Positions 51,788 through 61,193 of a stretch of 64,000 bases of DNA are shown one piece after another. The position numbers and the translations under genes are program-made. Numbering within the stretch: position 1 is the first letter of the stretch; the number at the start of each line of letters is the position of its first letter. The notes beneath the pieces are model-generated. The model saw only the letters and a list, made by a program, of their open reading frames with translations. It was not told the DNA's origin and made no database searches. The stretch comes from JABFRJ01 sp963847145 (GTDB lineage Bacteria; Pseudomonadota; Alphaproteobacteria; Rhizobiales; Hyphomicrobiaceae): positions 124,001-188,000 of the forward strand of contig CAWJYN010000004.1 of NCBI GenBank assembly GCA_963847145.1, written 5' to 3'.

Positions 51788-53152
51788 TCAGTTCAACGCG
51801 ATCAGTTTGGCTTTGTCAGTCAGGATGAACATGCGGCTGCCGGCGATGATCGGCGCAATGTAGATGGGTTGTCCCAGATCCTGCGTGCTGGCCACCTTAC
51901 CGGTGGTGGCTTCGACAGACACCAGTTGCCCGGCCGCAGACGTCAGCCAGAGTTTGCCGCCGCCCAGCACCGGGCCCGACCAGATGTTGCTGCCGCTGAG
52001 CTTCATGGTCCACTGGATTTTGCCGTCACGGCGTGTAATCGCCATCAACTGCCCCTGCGTATCGACCACGAAGACGCTGTCGCCAGAGACGACCGGCTGC
52101 TGCACGCCCGGCACCGAAATCTGCCACAGGCGCTGGCCCTTGAGCGAGGACGCGATCATGCGTCCCGCATGGCCGACCGCGAACACCGTGCCATTGTCGA
52201 TCACCGGCCGGCCGGCGTCTGTCATCGAGGTGAGCGACGACGCCGAGCGGGTCTTCGACAGGCTTTCGGTCCACACCGGCTGGCCCGTCGCTAAATTCAA
52301 GCCAACCACTTCGCCGGAGGTGAACGGTACGATGGCCAAGCTGCCCTCGATGGCCGGGCTGGCGTTGGAGATGATGCTCGCCTTCTCATCGAGCCCGCGA
52401 TAGCGCCAGTTCTCCGAGCCATCTTCCGTCGAGAGGCACACCACTTCGCCTTCGATGGTGACCGCGAGGATGCGGCCGCCCGCCGCTGTCGGCGAAGTGC
52501 GGATCGGCACGCCGATGCTTTTCGTCCACAACTGCTTGCCGCTGCCTGGATCAAGCGCGACGATGGTGCCATAGCCGGTTGCAGCAAACAGCTTGCCGGC
52601 ATCCGCCGCCAGGCCGCCACCATAGCCTTTTTCAGCAACCTTTTCGCCTTCGGGCTTCAACGACGCGCGCCAGGCTTGGCCTCCGCCGGACGTCGAAAAG
52701 GCCGTCACCGTGCCGGCTGCATCGAGCGTGTAGACTTTGCCGCCGAAGGCGATCGGGCTGGCGCTGATCTTGCCGTATTTGCTGGACCCGGTGCCGGCAT
52801 CCGCCGTCCACACGGTTTTGATCGACGCGGCGATCGCGAGATGGCCCGGGGAGTTATTCGCCGTGCCGCCGGGCTGCGTCCACTGTTCGTTGCCGGAATA
52901 GGGAGAGATGATGATCGGCTTGTCGGCGGGCGCAAGATCGGCGCCAACGGCGCTGGCATCCGGGATCACCGCGATGCGCTTACCGGGCAGGGCCTGCTGC
53001 TTTTCAGCAAACGGGTTCAAATCATTGAGTTTTGGCAGGCTCGGCAGGCTGTCCGAGCAGCCGGCGATCAACAGTGTCGCGCTCGCCAGTGCAAGCCGGG
53101 AAATACGCCCCCGCGCCATTGCCCCCGCCTGTCGTTTGTCATCGGTCCGCAT
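51788..53152 (-). CDS. bamB: BamB-type outer membrane assembly lipoprotein
   Basis: 454 residues. Lipobox LIAGC near residue 32, then an eight-bladed PQQ-like propeller (repeats ending in W: GEKQWT-like, GGQAWRA, GKQLWTK, GSENWRY, GQPVWTE, GQRLWQI, GKIQWTM). In the BAM complex it scaffolds BamA. ATG 53152 has AGGA 6 nt upstream. Follows the YfgM-like gene on the same strand, 45 bp apart, as in many proteobacteria. Confidence 0.85.
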   Translation of the reverse strand: MRTDDKRQAGAMARGRISRLALASATLLIAGCSDSLPSLPKLNDLNPFAEKQQALPGKRIAVIPDASAVGADLAPADKPIIISPYSGNEQWTQPGGTANNSPGHLAIAASIKTVWTADAGTGSSKYGKISASPIAFGGKVYTLDAAGTVTAFSTSGGGQAWRASLKPEGEKVAEKGYGGGLAADAGKLFAATGYGTIVALDPGSGKQLWTKSIGVPIRTSPTAAGGRILAVTIEGEVVCLSTEDGSENWRYRGLDEKASIISNASPAIEGSLAIVPFTSGEVVGLNLATGQPVWTESLSKTRSASSLTSMTDAGRPVIDNGTVFAVGHAGRMIASSLKGQRLWQISVPGVQQPVVSGDSVFVVDTQGQLMAITRRDGKIQWTMKLSGSNIWSGPVLGGGKLWLTSAAGQLVSVEATTGKVASTQDLGQPIYIAPIIAGSRMFILTDKAKLIALN

Positions 53153-53197
53153 GATCGATCCTGATGCCTTCCCACGAGCACCTGTTGGCTCGCGGCC

Positions 53198-54058
53198 TTA
53201 TTTCTTCTTTGCCGGCGGCCCTCCCGCTGGTGCGGGTGTGGCCGGTGTGGCGTCCGGCGCCGGAGCCTTCGGAGTTTCCCCTTTCGGAGCCTCTCCTTTC
53301 GGTGCCTCTGGCGCCACCGGTGCTTTCTCGGCAAGCTCAGCCGCAGTGAGTGACCCCATCACGATTTGGGCCCGCTCAGCCATGCCTGCCGGTGCCCCGG
53401 CGTCACTGATCAACGTCTCAAATTGCTTGCGCGCTTCGGCCCGGTTGTTGGCCTTCAACGCTGCCATCCCCAACAGCTCGCGGGCCCCATACCGCCATGG
53501 ATTGTTGTCCGCGGTGAGGGTCGAGACCCGCGCCTGAATGTCGCCCCAGGATGCTGTATCCAGCTGCAACATGGCGGATTGCAGGCGCGCGAAGTCCGCC
53601 AGCAGGGGATCGACGCCGCCAAGCCGGGTCACAGCGTCGAATTTGGCGACCGCATCGGCGGGCTTGCCGGCCGCCACGTCGGCGCCAGCCAACCGCAGCT
53701 GGGCGAGGGCCGCAAAGCCACCGCCGCTGTTGGCAACCGCTTGCAGGCTGGGGGTAGCGGCGTCGGCCTTGCCTTCAACCAGTTGCCGCACCGCTGCCGT
53801 GTAGCGCGCGCCTTCGGCCTCCTGGGCTGCCAAGCGCCTGGATTCCATGAATTTATAGCCGCCCACGCCGAGCACGATCGCCACCGCGCCAGCCAGAATG
53901 TAGCCGGAATACTTTTCCCACAGTTGGCCGATCTGCTCCCGCTGCAGCTCCTCGTCGACCTCCTTGTCGAACGCCTCGGTCGTTTGCGCGCGTTTCGGCG
54001 TCGGCGGCGGTGTGACCCCAGTGGATTTCGTAACTCTGTTATTCGGCGCTTGCGTCAT
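53198..54058 (-). CDS. YfgM-like tetratricopeptide membrane protein
   Basis: 286 residues: cytoplasmic tail with EVDEELQREQIGQLWEKYSGY (the YfgM signature), one helix (about 52-70), TPR-like region to residue 230, then a Pro/Ala/Lys-rich tail. E. coli YfgM sits in the Sec translocon with PpiD and aids periplasmic folding. Precedes bamB. The der GTPase gene, usually next in other genomes, is absent here. Confidence 0.85.
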   Translation of the reverse strand: MTQAPNNRVTKSTGVTPPPTPKRAQTTEAFDKEVDEELQREQIGQLWEKYSGYILAGAVAIVLGVGGYKFMESRRLAAQEAEGARYTAAVRQLVEGKADAATPSLQAVANSGGGFAALAQLRLAGADVAAGKPADAVAKFDAVTRLGGVDPLLADFARLQSAMLQLDTASWGDIQARVSTLTADNNPWRYGARELLGMAALKANNRAEARKQFETLISDAGAPAGMAERAQIVMGSLTAAELAEKAPVAPEAPKGEAPKGETPKAPAPDATPATPAPAGGPPAKKK

Positions 54059-54274
54059 TGCGGACAGGTTCCGTGCTTGGCATACGGTTGCGGCCCCGGA
54101 AACGTATGCGTCCCGGTCCCTTTCGGCTCTTCATAGCCTGGACTGCGGATTGGCAACAGCCACCCCGTCCATCGCCGTCTGCGGCAGAAGCTCCAAAATG
54201 ACGGATAAGTGCCTGCGTGACCCAGTATCCCAGTTGGGCGATCGCATGCAAACCGCTACGGACATCGGGCCCGG

Positions 54275-54916
54275 TTACGCCGCACCCTGGTGAGCATGCC
54301 GTGCGAGGTCCGTAATGCCGGCCCAATTGCCAGCGTCGATCAGTGCTTGCGGCGCCACCCATGAGCCACCGACGCAGACGACATTGGGCGTTGCAAGATA
54401 AGCTGCGAGATTGGCCGGGCCGACACCACCGGTAGGGCAGAACACGAGATCGGCGAGCGGCGCGCCAAGGCCCTTGAGCGCAGCGATGCCGCCGGATTGC
54501 TCGGCAGGGAAAAACTTGGCGAACCGGTAGCCGCGTTCCAGCAGCGCCATGGCCTCGGATGCGGTGGCGATGCCCGGCAGCAGCGCAATGGGCCAGCTCT
54601 CGGCCTCGTCGAGTAGCCGTGGTGTTGCACCGGGTGAAACGAGAAAACGTGCCCCCGCTGTCCGAGCGGCGTCCGCCTGCGCCGCCGTCAGCACAGTGCC
54701 AGCGCCGACGTCCGCATCGGGACCATGCTCAGCAATCAGCCGGATGGCTTCCAGCGCGGCCGCTGTGCGCAACGTAATTTCGAGAACTGTCAGACCGCCG
54801 GCGAACAGCGCGTGCGCCAGCGGCACCGCGTGCTTGGCATCCGTGATCGTCAGCACCGGGATCACGCGCGCGGATTTGCAGCGGGCAATCAGGCCGGGAT
54901 TGAGATTGGCTTGCAT
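54275..54916 (-). CDS. eda: KDPG / KHG aldolase
   Basis: 213-residue TIM barrel: Glu in VLEITLRT, Schiff-base Lys in FAKFFPAE, and CPTGGVGP phosphate loop. Cleaves 2-keto-3-deoxy-6-phosphogluconate to pyruvate and glyceraldehyde-3-phosphate (Entner-Doudoroff). Start ATG 54916. Ten bases after cutA on the same strand. No edd gene is present nearby. Confidence 0.9.
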   Translation of the reverse strand: MQANLNPGLIARCKSARVIPVLTITDAKHAVPLAHALFAGGLTVLEITLRTAAALEAIRLIAEHGPDADVGAGTVLTAAQADAARTAGARFLVSPGATPRLLDEAESWPIALLPGIATASEAMALLERGYRFAKFFPAEQSGGIAALKGLGAPLADLVFCPTGGVGPANLAAYLATPNVVCVGGSWVAPQALIDAGNWAGITDLARHAHQGAA

Positions 54917-54926
54917 GGGTCGTCTC

Positions 54927-55286
54927 TCAAAGCAGCGCTCCGGCCGTCTCGGCCATGATCCAAGCGAGGTAATCGGCCGAACCGCCGTCAGGCGCAAGTG
55001 CCAGCAGGGCAGGGACGGCGTAGGGATGGTGCGCACGGACATCGGCCATCACACTTTCGGCAAGTGCCACCCGGGTTTTGAGGATCGCCACCACCTCCGT
55101 GCTCCGCTCGGTTTTGCCCTGCCATTGGTAAATGGCAATCATGCCCGGCAGGATGTTGGCGCAGGCGATCAGACGCGCTTCTACAAGTCGAGTGGCTGCG
55201 CTTTCGGCAGCGGCGAGATCAGGAAACGTGGTGTAGACGAGAATAGGCTTGTCGGGCGCGGCGTGATCGGGCTTGTGTGGTGTCAT
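54927..55286 (-). CDS. cutA: CutA divalent-cation tolerance protein
   Basis: 119 residues: TRLVEARLIACANILPGMIAIYQWQGK, the CutA signature, and AIL-KT with HPYAVPALLALAPDGG. Small trimeric protein linked to copper tolerance. AGGAGG 6 nt before ATG 55286. Divergent from nadK with only 27 bp between the start codons, and transcribed into eda. Confidence 0.9.
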   Translation of the reverse strand: MTPHKPDHAAPDKPILVYTTFPDLAAAESAATRLVEARLIACANILPGMIAIYQWQGKTERSTEVVAILKTRVALAESVMADVRAHHPYAVPALLALAPDGGSADYLAWIMAETAGALL

Positions 55287-55313
55287 CTCCTGCCTCCTGA
55301 ACGGGCTTGCCGC

Positions 55314-56093
55314 ATGCCGGGTATCAACACCTACGAGAAGATCGCGCTGGTCGCCAGTGAGGGCGCCGAGGCGCAGGCCGCGCTGTCCCGGCTGGCCAAA
55401 GTCTACGGCAACGTACCGGCCAAAACAGCCGATGCGATCGTCGCGCTGGGCGGCGACGGGTTCATGCTGGAAACGCTGCATAAGCACATGAATGATCGCA
55501 TTCCGATCTACGGCATGAACCGCGGTTCGGTCGGCTTCCTGATGAACGAGTACAGCGAAGCCGACTTGCCGGAACGGATTGCGCGCGCCGAAGTCAGCCG
55601 CATTCATCCCTTGAAGATGGTGGCCCACACGAGCTCGGGCGGGCGCAGTGAAAGTCTGGCCATCAACGAGGTATCGCTGTTCCGGCAAACCTATCAGGCG
55701 GCAAAGCTGCGCATCTCGGTGGATGGCAAAGTGCGGCTCGAAGAATTGGTGTGCGACGGCGTACTGGTGGCCACACCGGCCGGATCAACCGCGTACAATC
55801 TCTCAGCGTATGGACCCATCCTGCCCATCGACGCGCCACTGCTGGCCTTGACGCCGATCAGTCCGTTCCGGCCCCGGCGCTGGCGCGGCGCGCTGCTGCC
55901 AAACGCGGCCACCATCGCGTTTGAGGTGATCGAACCGGGCAAGCGCCCCGTGTCGGCGGTGGCTGACAACAACGAAACCCGCTTTGTCGAGCGCGTCGAG
56001 ATCGCGCAAGCCTCGGCCATCGATCTCTTCATGATGTTCGATCCCGGCCATAGCCTGGACGAACGCATCCTGTCGGAACAGTTCCGCTATTGA
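55314..56093 (+). CDS. nadK: NAD kinase
   Basis: 259 residues: GGDGFML loop, NE motif in AINEVSLF and DGVLVATPAGSTAYN; C-terminal part includes RPVSAVADN. Makes NADP from NAD. Start ATG 55314 gives the standard family length; the longer frame from 54549 covers cutA and eda on the other strand and is rejected. Its promoter must overlap cutA coding sequence. Confidence 0.92.
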   Translation: MPGINTYEKIALVASEGAEAQAALSRLAKVYGNVPAKTADAIVALGGDGFMLETLHKHMNDRIPIYGMNRGSVGFLMNEYSEADLPERIARAEVSRIHPLKMVAHTSSGGRSESLAINEVSLFRQTYQAAKLRISVDGKVRLEELVCDGVLVATPAGSTAYNLSAYGPILPIDAPLLALTPISPFRPRRWRGALLPNAATIAFEVIEPGKRPVSAVADNNETRFVERVEIAQASAIDLFMMFDPGHSLDERILSEQFRY

Positions 56094-56108
56094 GGCGCTC
56101 AGCGTCGA

Positions 56109-57230
56109 TCACTGGGCAGCTATTGCTCGTTGCGCGGTCAGCACCTTCATGGCTGCGAGTGCTGCAACGGTGATCGGCACGACGGAATGCACACCCAGGA
56201 ATAACCCATCGCTGAAGAGAGCCAGCAGCGCCGATGCGCAGCAAATGAGCGCCACAGCCGCAATGGCGGGCGCCAGTCGGGCGAGCGAGACCGGATCATC
56301 GGCGTGCGCGTTGAAGCGCACCGCGCGTAACGCGCCGACCGCCGCCACGCACAGCGGGAAGCCGATCACAAAGATCCAGCCGCCAGGCGCGAACGGGCCA
56401 TAGGCCGCGGCAAAACCAGCACTATCGTCGGAGGCCCACAAGAGCTGCATGCCCGTCAACCACGTCACGTAGAGCGAAAATCCCATCAGCGGCAGCCAGG
56501 GATCAACGGCCAGCGCGTGCCCTTGGCTGTCCTGCGCGCGATCGACGGCGGCCAACAGGGCAGTCGCACCACCAAAGAAACCAAGCAACAGCAGCATCGG
56601 CAGCGGTGCAATCGCGCCGGTGCGGTAAAGTTCGTAAAGCTGCGCGGCATTGAGCAGCAGTTGATGCACGGTGAGCGAGGCAAACAGGATCCACAGTCCA
56701 CTGCCAACGCCATGCCGCGTGATCACCGACATCAGCCACGCCATGACGGCCGTCGCACCCACAAAGGTCGCGACCGTTGACAAGCGGAACGCGAGCCCGG
56801 GTTGCAGCACAAGTTGTCCGCTCGCAGGCGGCCTGATCTGCTCCAGCGCTTGGGCAACACCCCAGGCCTGGAACGCCGCCATCACCAAGGCGCCGAAGAC
56901 GATCCAGCGCACCACGCGCGGCTGGCTCGGTCCCGCCAGATCGCCGCCGTAGGCCTGGCCGGACACTGTGCGCCAAAGTTCGAAAAGAAAAAATGCCGAC
57001 AACAAAGGCCAGACATTCAGCGCGCCGATCGATAGGCGTGCCCAGGCCGGGTCCGCAGCAAGCGAACCGAACACGCGGCCCCGCGCACCGTCTGTCGGCA
57101 GCAAGGCTTCGAGATTGATCCCCGGCAGTGGTATTTGCGACATCACGTCGACGACAAGCAGCGCCGCAACCGTGAAGCCAATCCGGCGCCATAGATCGGA
57201 TGAAATGGCGCGTCCCAGTACTTCGCTCAT
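56109..57230 (-). CDS. Divergent SecY-family paralogue with shortened cytoplasmic loops
   Basis: 373 residues with about ten predicted helices, the topology of SecY. Motifs read as SecY in the first half: RRIGF..., IPLPGI after helix 1; ARLSIGAL in the plug/TM2 region; FQAWGVAQAL; and ITRHGVGSG after TM4, against ITERGIGNG in canonical SecY. In the second half VDRAQ (VERGQ in SecY) is followed by only a short loop before LPLMGFS, and the loop before TM9 (C5, R357 region in E. coli) shrinks to about 16 residues. Canonical SecY is about 440 residues. Lies 29 bp behind the gamma-glutamyltransferase gene. Probably not the housekeeping SecY, which normally sits in a ribosomal operon. Confidence 0.75.
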   Translation of the reverse strand: MSEVLGRAISSDLWRRIGFTVAALLVVDVMSQIPLPGINLEALLPTDGARGRVFGSLAADPAWARLSIGALNVWPLLSAFFLFELWRTVSGQAYGGDLAGPSQPRVVRWIVFGALVMAAFQAWGVAQALEQIRPPASGQLVLQPGLAFRLSTVATFVGATAVMAWLMSVITRHGVGSGLWILFASLTVHQLLLNAAQLYELYRTGAIAPLPMLLLLGFFGGATALLAAVDRAQDSQGHALAVDPWLPLMGFSLYVTWLTGMQLLWASDDSAGFAAAYGPFAPGGWIFVIGFPLCVAAVGALRAVRFNAHADDPVSLARLAPAIAAVALICCASALLALFSDGLFLGVHSVVPITVAALAAMKVLTAQRAIAAQ

Positions 57231-57259
57231 CCTGCAGGCCCCCCCGTCTCAAAAAGCTA

Positions 57260-59065
57260 TTAGCGTCCCGCAGCGTAGGCCTGCATGCCGCGCGGGTTGG
57301 CTGCTGCGCGCCGGCGCACACCATCTTGCGACGCAGCCGTCAAGCGTCCCTCCGACCAGTCGCCGCCGACTTCGACGGTGTGGCCGCGCCGCTGCAACTC
57401 GTTGACTGTTGCTTTCGGCACGCGGCCCTCGACGACCACGACACCAGGGCGTGCGGCACGCGGCCAGAACGAGGCCGGGAAGTGCTCGATGTGCCAGGCC
57501 GGCGCGTCGATGGCTTCCTGCAGGTTCATCTTGGAATGCACATGGCGCAGGAACAACTGGCAACTCCATTGGTCTTGCTGGTCGCCACCCGGCGTGCCCC
57601 AGCTCAGGTAGGGTTTGCCATCGCGCAGCGCCATGCCCACAGATAGGGTGGAGCGTGGCCGCTTGCCCGGCGCGAGGCTGCCAGGCAGTCCTTCTTCCAG
57701 CCAGAACATTTGCGCGCGGGTGCCGAGCGGAAAACCAAGTGACGGTATGACCGGCGATGATTGCAGCCAACCGCCCGATGGCGTGGCGGTGAACATGTTC
57801 CCGGCTTGGTCGATGATGTCGATGTGGACCGTGTCGCCGCGGCTCTCGCCCATCCGGCCCACGGTTGGTTCGCCCGCGCCAGAGCTTGAGACAGACATGC
57901 GGCCATCGGCGATCCCTTTGACGATCACCTCACCGCCGAAGCCTTTGATGCTGCCCGGGCGTTGATCCAGCGACGCCGTCTTGCCGATGAGTGTGCGCCG
58001 CTCGGCGTTATAAGCTTCCGACAGCAGCGTCTCCATCGGCACCGGCGCGAACTTCGGATCGCCATAGAACGCCTCACGATCGGCGTAGGCGAGTTTCGCA
58101 CACTCGATCCACAGATGCAGCAACTCGGGATCTGTCGGGGAGAGCGTGTCGAGATCATAGCCCTTCAGCAGCGCCAGCATCTGCAACATCACTGGGCCTT
58201 GCGTCCATGCGCCAGGCTTCATCACGCGATAGTTTTTGTAGTCGAGGCAGACGGGATCCTCCACTGTCGGCAACCACGTCGCCATATCGTGTGCTGTCAG
58301 CACGCCGCGATGGGGTCGGCCGGAGACGTCCATGACCTCATTGTTTCTGCAAAAATGATCTATCGCCTCTGCCACAAACCCCTGGCTCCAAGCGCGGCGG
58401 ACGCGCTCGATCTCTTTCTCACGTCCCCCGCCACCCGCTTCGGCTTCGGCCAGAATGCGCGTGTAGGTCGCCGCGTGCTGCAGATTGCGAAACAGGCTGG
58501 CCACCTCCGGTAATTGGCCACCGGGCAGGTACACTGCCGCCGACGTCGGCCAATGCTCGCGGAACAAATCCTGCACGGTCTCGATTGTTGCGACCGCGCG
58601 TTCAACAAGTGGGTGGCCGTGCGTCGCATAGCTGATGGCGGGTGCCAGCACATCGCGCAATCGCATGGTGCCGTAGTCGCGCAACACCATCATGTAGGTT
58701 TCAAACGTGCCGGGAATGCAGGCCGCCAGCAGCCCGGTGCCCGGCACGATGTCGAGACCAAGCGTGCCGCGATAGTGCGCAATCGTCGCCCCCGCCGGCG
58801 CCGGGCCCTGGCCGCAGATGACTTTGGGCATGTCAGCGCCCGCGCGGTGCACCATCACCGGCACGTCGCCGCCGGGCCCGCACAGATGCGGCTCCACCAC
58901 CTGCAACGTGAAAGCCGCGGCCACGCCCGCATCGAACGCATTGCCGCCCCGCTCCAAGATCGACATGCCAACAGCCGTCGCGATCCAGTGGGTGGACGTG
59001 CACACGCCGAAGGTGCCGTCGATCTCGACGCGGGTGGTGAACCGGGCGGGCTTGATGGCGGACAT
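57260..59065 (-). CDS. Gamma-glutamyltransferase family protein
   Basis: 601 residues: N-terminal STHWIATAVGMSILERGGNAFDA (the GGT opening), and GDTVHIDIID, where the Thr is the autocatalytic nucleophile that splits the chain into two subunits; then NMFTATPSGG and PGKRPRSTLS. The Thr-x-His form is typical of the cytosolic or uncharacterised GGT-like branch; no signal peptide is seen at the chosen start ATG 59065 (GGAAG 5 nt upstream). Starts at 59104 and 59134 are alternatives. Divergent from pxpB across 270 bp. Confidence 0.88.
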   Translation of the reverse strand: MSAIKPARFTTRVEIDGTFGVCTSTHWIATAVGMSILERGGNAFDAGVAAAFTLQVVEPHLCGPGGDVPVMVHRAGADMPKVICGQGPAPAGATIAHYRGTLGLDIVPGTGLLAACIPGTFETYMMVLRDYGTMRLRDVLAPAISYATHGHPLVERAVATIETVQDLFREHWPTSAAVYLPGGQLPEVASLFRNLQHAATYTRILAEAEAGGGGREKEIERVRRAWSQGFVAEAIDHFCRNNEVMDVSGRPHRGVLTAHDMATWLPTVEDPVCLDYKNYRVMKPGAWTQGPVMLQMLALLKGYDLDTLSPTDPELLHLWIECAKLAYADREAFYGDPKFAPVPMETLLSEAYNAERRTLIGKTASLDQRPGSIKGFGGEVIVKGIADGRMSVSSSGAGEPTVGRMGESRGDTVHIDIIDQAGNMFTATPSGGWLQSSPVIPSLGFPLGTRAQMFWLEEGLPGSLAPGKRPRSTLSVGMALRDGKPYLSWGTPGGDQQDQWSCQLFLRHVHSKMNLQEAIDAPAWHIEHFPASFWPRAARPGVVVVEGRVPKATVNELQRRGHTVEVGGDWSEGRLTAASQDGVRRRAAANPRGMQAYAAGR

Positions 59066-59335
59066 AGGGGCTTCCAAGAATTTGCCGATCGTGTGACAGA
59101 CCATAGCTGCCGGCTCCAGCGGTTGAAACACCATTTGCAGCGCTCACTCCGTTATCCGTTTCCTCGGCCGCAGCGCCCTTTCGGCGCGGAGAGCCGGGGC
59201 CTTTACCCATTGCAGTTGAGGCAGTACGCACAAGCTCGAACGGGTAAGTGGCCGGATATTCGGCCAGCGCTGGAAGGCGCTGACCGAATTCCGGGAAAAC
59301 GAATTGAAGAGAGTTGAGCCACAGGTCCGTTTTAG

Positions 59336-60070
59336 ATGCCCGCAGTTCTACTCGCCTCCATCCGCTTTCTCGATGCCGGGGATAGCGCCGTCGTCGTTGA
59401 ATTCGGCGAGGGCATCGATGCGGCGATCAGCACGCGGTTGCTAGCGCTGGACGCCAAACTGCAAGCGGCAGCGCTGCCGGGTGTGGTTGAAACGGTGCCG
59501 ACCTACCGCTCGCTGATGGTGCAGGTCGATCCCTTCGCCTTCGACCGCGACGCGTTCGAGGCCTGGGTGCTGGCGGCGCTCCCATCGCTTGAGGGGGCCA
59601 CGCTCAACGGCCGCCGCTGGCGCGTGCCCGTCGTCTACGGCGGTCAATTCGGCATTGATCTCGAAGATGTCGCCGCGCGCCACAAGCTGACACCGAACCA
59701 AGTCATCGACCGTCACGCCGCTGCAATCTATCGCGTCTATATGATCGGCTTCATGCCCGGCTACACCTACCTCGGCGGCCTTGATCCCAGCATCGCGACG
59801 CCCCGGCGGCTCGATCCGCGACCGATGACGCCGGCTGGAACAATTTCCATCGGCGGCATTCAAGCGCTGGTTGCTGGCGCTGCCATGCCGTCGGGCTGGC
59901 ATCTGCTGGGCCGCACGCCGGCCATAACATTTATGCCGCGCCGCGATCCGGCAGTGCTGTTCGCGCCCGGCGACGAAGTCCAGTTCCAGCCCATCGCAGC
60001 CACGCGCTGGACCGCACTCGAAGCGGCGGCACACGCCGGTGACACAATCGCAGAAGTGATCGCCGCATGA
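59336..60070 (+). CDS. pxpB: 5-oxoprolinase subunit PxpB
   Basis: 244 residues of the allophanate hydrolase subunit 1 family: IRFLDAGDSAVVVEFG, VPTYRSLMV, VPVVYGG, FMPGYTYLGGL and PRRLDPRP. With PxpC and PxpA it hydrolyses 5-oxoproline to glutamate using ATP. Overlaps pxpC by four bases (ATGA). No LamB/YcsF-type pxpA lies in the window. Confidence 0.9.
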   Translation: MPAVLLASIRFLDAGDSAVVVEFGEGIDAAISTRLLALDAKLQAAALPGVVETVPTYRSLMVQVDPFAFDRDAFEAWVLAALPSLEGATLNGRRWRVPVVYGGQFGIDLEDVAARHKLTPNQVIDRHAAAIYRVYMIGFMPGYTYLGGLDPSIATPRRLDPRPMTPAGTISIGGIQALVAGAAMPSGWHLLGRTPAITFMPRRDPAVLFAPGDEVQFQPIAATRWTALEAAAHAGDTIAEVIAA

Positions 60071-61092
60071 CGCACCTGATCGTCGACCGCTGCGGGCCGG
60101 GCACCACGTTGCAGGATCATGGCCGGTTTGGCTGGCAACGCTTTGGTCTTGGCCCGGCTGGTGCGATGGATCGCGTCGCGATGGCCGAAGCTAACCTGCT
60201 GGTTGGAAATCCACCGGGCATGGCGGCCATCGAATGCGCGCTCGCTGGCGGCCGGTTCCGGGTTGATGGCGGACGCGTGCGCGTCGCGTTGGCAGGTGCT
60301 GTGGCCGACTTGAAGATCGATGGGCGCAGCGTTCCAGCCGGCACATCCGCGACGGCAGCAGACGGAGCCGTGATCGACATTGCCACCGCGCGCTCTGGAT
60401 TATTCATGTACCTCGCGCTGCATGGCGGCTTCGCGGTGCCGGCTGATCTCGGCGCGATTGCGACCCACGTCCGTGCCGGTGTCGGTGGTCTCGGTGGCCG
60501 TGCATTGAGAGCGGGGGATCACTTGCCTTGCGCGGTGTCCGAACCGTCCGGTGACGATTCTGCGCTCGATGCAAGCTTCAAACGGGCCAATGAAACCGGG
60601 CCGATCCGTGTGATGCTTGGTCCGCAGGCCGACTACTTCACCGATGCTGGCCGCGCCACATTTCTCAGCGCCACTTACACGGTCACCCCGCAGGCTGATC
60701 GCATGGGCATTCGCCTCACCGGCCCCAAGATCGAACACGGCCCGAAAGGCTACAACATCGTTTCCGACGGCATCGCGACCGGCTCTATTCAAGTGCCGGG
60801 CATGGGCGAACCGCTAGTGCTGCTCGCTGACCGTCAGACCACCGGCGGCTATCCCAAGATCGCCACCGTCATCACCGCCGACCTCGGCCGCTTGGCGCAG
60901 ATGCGGCCGGGCAATGAGCTGACGTTTCAAGCCGTCAGCCGCATCGAAGCTCTCGCAAGTCTTGCAGCGCAGTATGCAGCGCTCGACGCGTTCCGCGCGC
61001 ATCTCCGGCCAGCGAGCGCCATCGCCGACCTGAGCAGCGAACGGCTGTTGTCGCTCAATCTCGTCGACGGCTGGACCAGCGACAGGTCCTAG
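60067..61092 (+). CDS. pxpC: 5-oxoprolinase subunit PxpC
   Basis: 341 residues of the allophanate hydrolase subunit 2 family: GPGTTLQDHGRFGWQRFGLGPAGAMD, TVTPQADRMGIRLTGP and TTGGYPKIATVI. Partner of PxpB by overlap and family. Probably follows the divergent gamma-glutamyltransferase in glutathione or gamma-glutamyl compound turnover. Confidence 0.92.
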   Translation: MTHLIVDRCGPGTTLQDHGRFGWQRFGLGPAGAMDRVAMAEANLLVGNPPGMAAIECALAGGRFRVDGGRVRVALAGAVADLKIDGRSVPAGTSATAADGAVIDIATARSGLFMYLALHGGFAVPADLGAIATHVRAGVGGLGGRALRAGDHLPCAVSEPSGDDSALDASFKRANETGPIRVMLGPQADYFTDAGRATFLSATYTVTPQADRMGIRLTGPKIEHGPKGYNIVSDGIATGSIQVPGMGEPLVLLADRQTTGGYPKIATVITADLGRLAQMRPGNELTFQAVSRIEALASLAAQYAALDAFRAHLRPASAIADLSSERLLSLNLVDGWTSDRS

Positions 61093-61193
61093 GCGTGCCG
61101 CCTTCACGGATTTGTGAGGGACTGTGCGCATACCGCAGTGCTAGCCTGCTTCCACCAATCGGCCCTGTTCCACGCTCGCTTCAGAGGTTTCCC

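Noticed and set aside
54549..55313. Long upstream extension of the nadK frame
   Set aside because: Runs antisense through eda and cutA and lacks NAD kinase features.
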